Shown piece after piece: positions 61,261 through 62,186 of a stretch of 62,186 nt of DNA (positions within the stretch are counted from its first letter, which is position 1; the number at the start of each line of letters is the position of its first letter). The position numbers and the translations under genes were made by a program. The notes below the pieces were generated by a model that was given only the letters and a program-made list of their open reading frames with translations, did no database searches and was not told the DNA's origin. The stretch is from positions 5,156,388-5,218,573 of the forward strand of contig NZ_VLKC01000002.1 of the NCBI RefSeq assembly GCF_007830295.1, in the 5' to 3' direction. The stretch comes from Sporomusa sp. KB1. Lineage in GTDB: Bacteria; Bacillota; Negativicutes; Sporomusales; Sporomusaceae.

Positions 61261-61312
61261 TATGGCGACCCCGGCAGGATTCGAACCTGCGACCTTTTGA
61301 TTCGTAGTCAAA
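61261..61312. repeat. attR inside tRNA-Arg
   Basis: 52 bp identical to attL; phage-borne sequence completes the tRNA 3' part so the gene stays functional. Confidence 0.95.
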
Positions 61313-61339
61313 CGCTCTATCCAGCTGAGCTACGGAGTC
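61263..61339 (-). tRNA. tRNA-Arg (ACG)
   Basis: Cloverleaf with acceptor GACTCCG/CGGGGTC, anticodon loop CTACGAA (anticodon ACG), T arm GGTTCGAATCC and encoded CCA. Integration target of the prophage and probably of the 17-22 kb element. Confidence 0.96.
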
Positions 61340-61351
61340 TTTTTATTATTA

Positions 61352-61710
61352 CAGCCTTCATTTAAAAACCGTAAGCCAGTTTCTGTTTTAGGAAATTATT
61401 TATCTAACGCAGGAACTGCGTTCTCCCCTTCGGTTTGATTCCCTACAGGAAGTTCCCCTACCAAAATTCGGGTTTCTGCCTCGTGGAGTTTACCACTTTT
61501 CACTAGACTGTCGCCAGTCTACTCATTCTCTATGCACTTTATGGCTACTTTTGGCTACATGAGTCAATTTTGCCGTCGTCAGAGCATTCGCCCTGCCCCA
61601 CCTTGCAATGGGCACGAACATTACGACCATCTCAGGTCGTGGCAGTCTGGACTTTCCTCAATACTACAACAATATGCAGTACCGCAATTTCCCGTTTTTA
61701 AAAAAGGCTG
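61352..61710 (-). ncRNA. rnpB: RNase P RNA
   Basis: Minus-strand sequence has the diagnostic GAGGAAAGTCC, CAGGGCGAATGC-like P10/11 segment, GACAGTCTAGTGAAAAGTGG..., and the 3' ACAGAAACTGGCTTACGG. The ends pair as P1: CAGCCTTTTTTAAAAAC with GTTTTTAAATGAAGGCTG. Boundaries are set by P1. Confidence 0.93.
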
Positions 61711-61762
61711 GAATTTTTTGGAACAAAATAACTTAAATCGCAACCAGTGGCGACATTTATAT

Positions 61763-61791
61763 ATGTTATCACATATTGAATAACCCGTCAA
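61763..61791 (-). promoter_or_regulatory. Likely rnpB promoter
   Basis: TTGACG (61791-61786), 17-bp spacer, TAACAT (61768-61763) on the minus strand about 55 bp before the P1 helix. Confidence 0.55.
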
Positions 61792-61870
61792 TATAATATT
61801 TTACTAATTAATTTTTGGTTCATTGTAAAATGAAATGCAACACTCCTAATGAATAAAAAAGAACAACCAA

Positions 61871-62186
61871 TGTGAGAACTCATGTATGATAAAAGCGACC
61901 AAACCCAATCATACGGAGGTGTTCACATTGGCTGTTATCACCAAGGATACCACATCTGCACGATCTTTTAAACACCTGAGCCTTATCGAACGAAGTATGA
62001 TCTTCGCTCTGCTTCGAGAAGGCTATTCTCTTCGTCATATTGCAAGGCAACTGGGCCGCCACGTCAGCACCATCTCGCGTGAAGTCGGTCGTGGCACGAC
62101 AACCCAGCGCCGGTCTGACTGGACGAACTATGAAGCATATTTTCCAGAGACAGGCCAGAGCGTCTATGAAAAGAATCGCGCCCACA
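61871..62186 (+). mobile_element. IS30-family element, left end only
   Basis: Candidate terminal repeat TGTGAGAACTCATGTATGA at about 61871-61889, followed by the transposase start. Element continues past the window. Confidence 0.7.
61928..62186 (+). CDS. IS30 transposase, N-terminal part
   Basis: TTG start at 61928 after CGGAGGTGTTCACA. HLSLIERSMIFALLREGYSLRHIARQLGRHVSTISREVGRG is the IS30 helix-turn-helix. 86 residues visible; the DDE domain is beyond the edge. Confidence 0.9.
   Translation, partial: MAVITKDTTSARSFKHLSLIERSMIFALLREGYSLRHIARQLGRHVSTISREVGRGTTTQRRSDWTNYEAYFPETGQSVYEKNRAH

Larger units (their letters stand above)
22273..61312. mobile_element. Complete siphovirus prophage, about 39 kb
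   Basis: Bounded by 52-bp att repeats. Contains integrase and CI-like repressor beside attR, early replication and partition genes, HNH-terminase-portal-protease-capsid head block, lambda-like tail block, and lysis genes beside attL. All essential morphogenesis genes look uninterrupted. Late genes are on the minus strand. Confidence 0.95.

Noticed and set aside
61391..61412. Fifth copy of the AGGAAATTATT element
   Set aside because: No GTCG box at the required distance, and the sequence lies inside the 3' part of rnpB.
61880..62185. Minus-strand ORF at the right edge
   Set aside because: Antisense to the clear IS30 helix-turn-helix frame.

Overview
The window looks like a Firmicutes chromosome, most likely a diderm Negativicute of the Sporomusa/Pelosinus kind. 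Pointers are AGGAGG-type ribosome binding sites, Bacillus-type SOS boxes (GAAC-N4-GTTT), the DUF1659/DUF2922/YvrJ gene trio, and a prophage lysis module that appears to carry an Rz/spanin-like protein. The genus is inference. Most genes lie on the minus strand.

1-13 kb is an accessory island. A truncated IS21 element is followed by a four-gene minus operon built round an OLD-family ATPase/TOPRIM nuclease and a UvrD-like helicase (Gabija-like, GajA/GajB), with an unrecognised gene on each side. The helicase is split by a one-base frameshift. A decayed IS200 copy comes next. After it lies a second minus cluster: a putative dual OB-fold protein, two DUF488 proteins, an XRE/ImmA metallopeptidase regulator and an unknown protein. 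A GC-rich, hairpin-dense block of about 1 kb without a credible gene closes the island. Two copies of one structured palindromic repeat (7.5 kb and 12.1 kb) bracket the second cluster.

13.1-17.1 kb holds chromosomal-looking genes: a LysR regulator divergent from an MFS transporter, a frameshifted cyclopropane fatty acid synthase and a universal stress protein.

17.1-22.3 kb is a small integrative element, possibly a satellite or degenerate prophage: YvrJ, DUF2922, DUF1659, a candidate structured leader, amidase, SSB, a DnaD-like protein, an excisionase-like protein, an XRE regulator and a tyrosine integrase. The integrase ends about 110 bp from a 52-bp duplication of the tRNA-Arg 3' end.

22.3-61.3 kb is a complete-looking siphovirus prophage of about 39 kb between 52-bp att repeats (22273-22324 and 61261-61312). 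Late genes on the minus strand run small terminase, large terminase, portal, ClpP-like protease, capsid, connectors, tail tube, tail chaperones G/GT with a -1 frameshift signal, tape measure, lambda-type M, L, K and J, fibres, holin, amidase and spanin-like protein. The early region holds an HUH Rep-like protein, SSB, ParA/ParB, a cytosine methyltransferase, an ART-like protein and many tiny ORFs. Repressor and integrase are on the plus strand. Plus-strand cargo includes HicAB, a secreted protein and four one-gene units that share a previously unlabelled promoter/leader element (AGGAA..N..GTCGAA followed by a hairpin covering the RBS at fixed spacing). I regard that set as the most interesting signal here.

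61.3-62.2 kb returns to the chromosome: tRNA-Arg(ACG), RNase P RNA (rnpB) and the start of an IS30 transposase.
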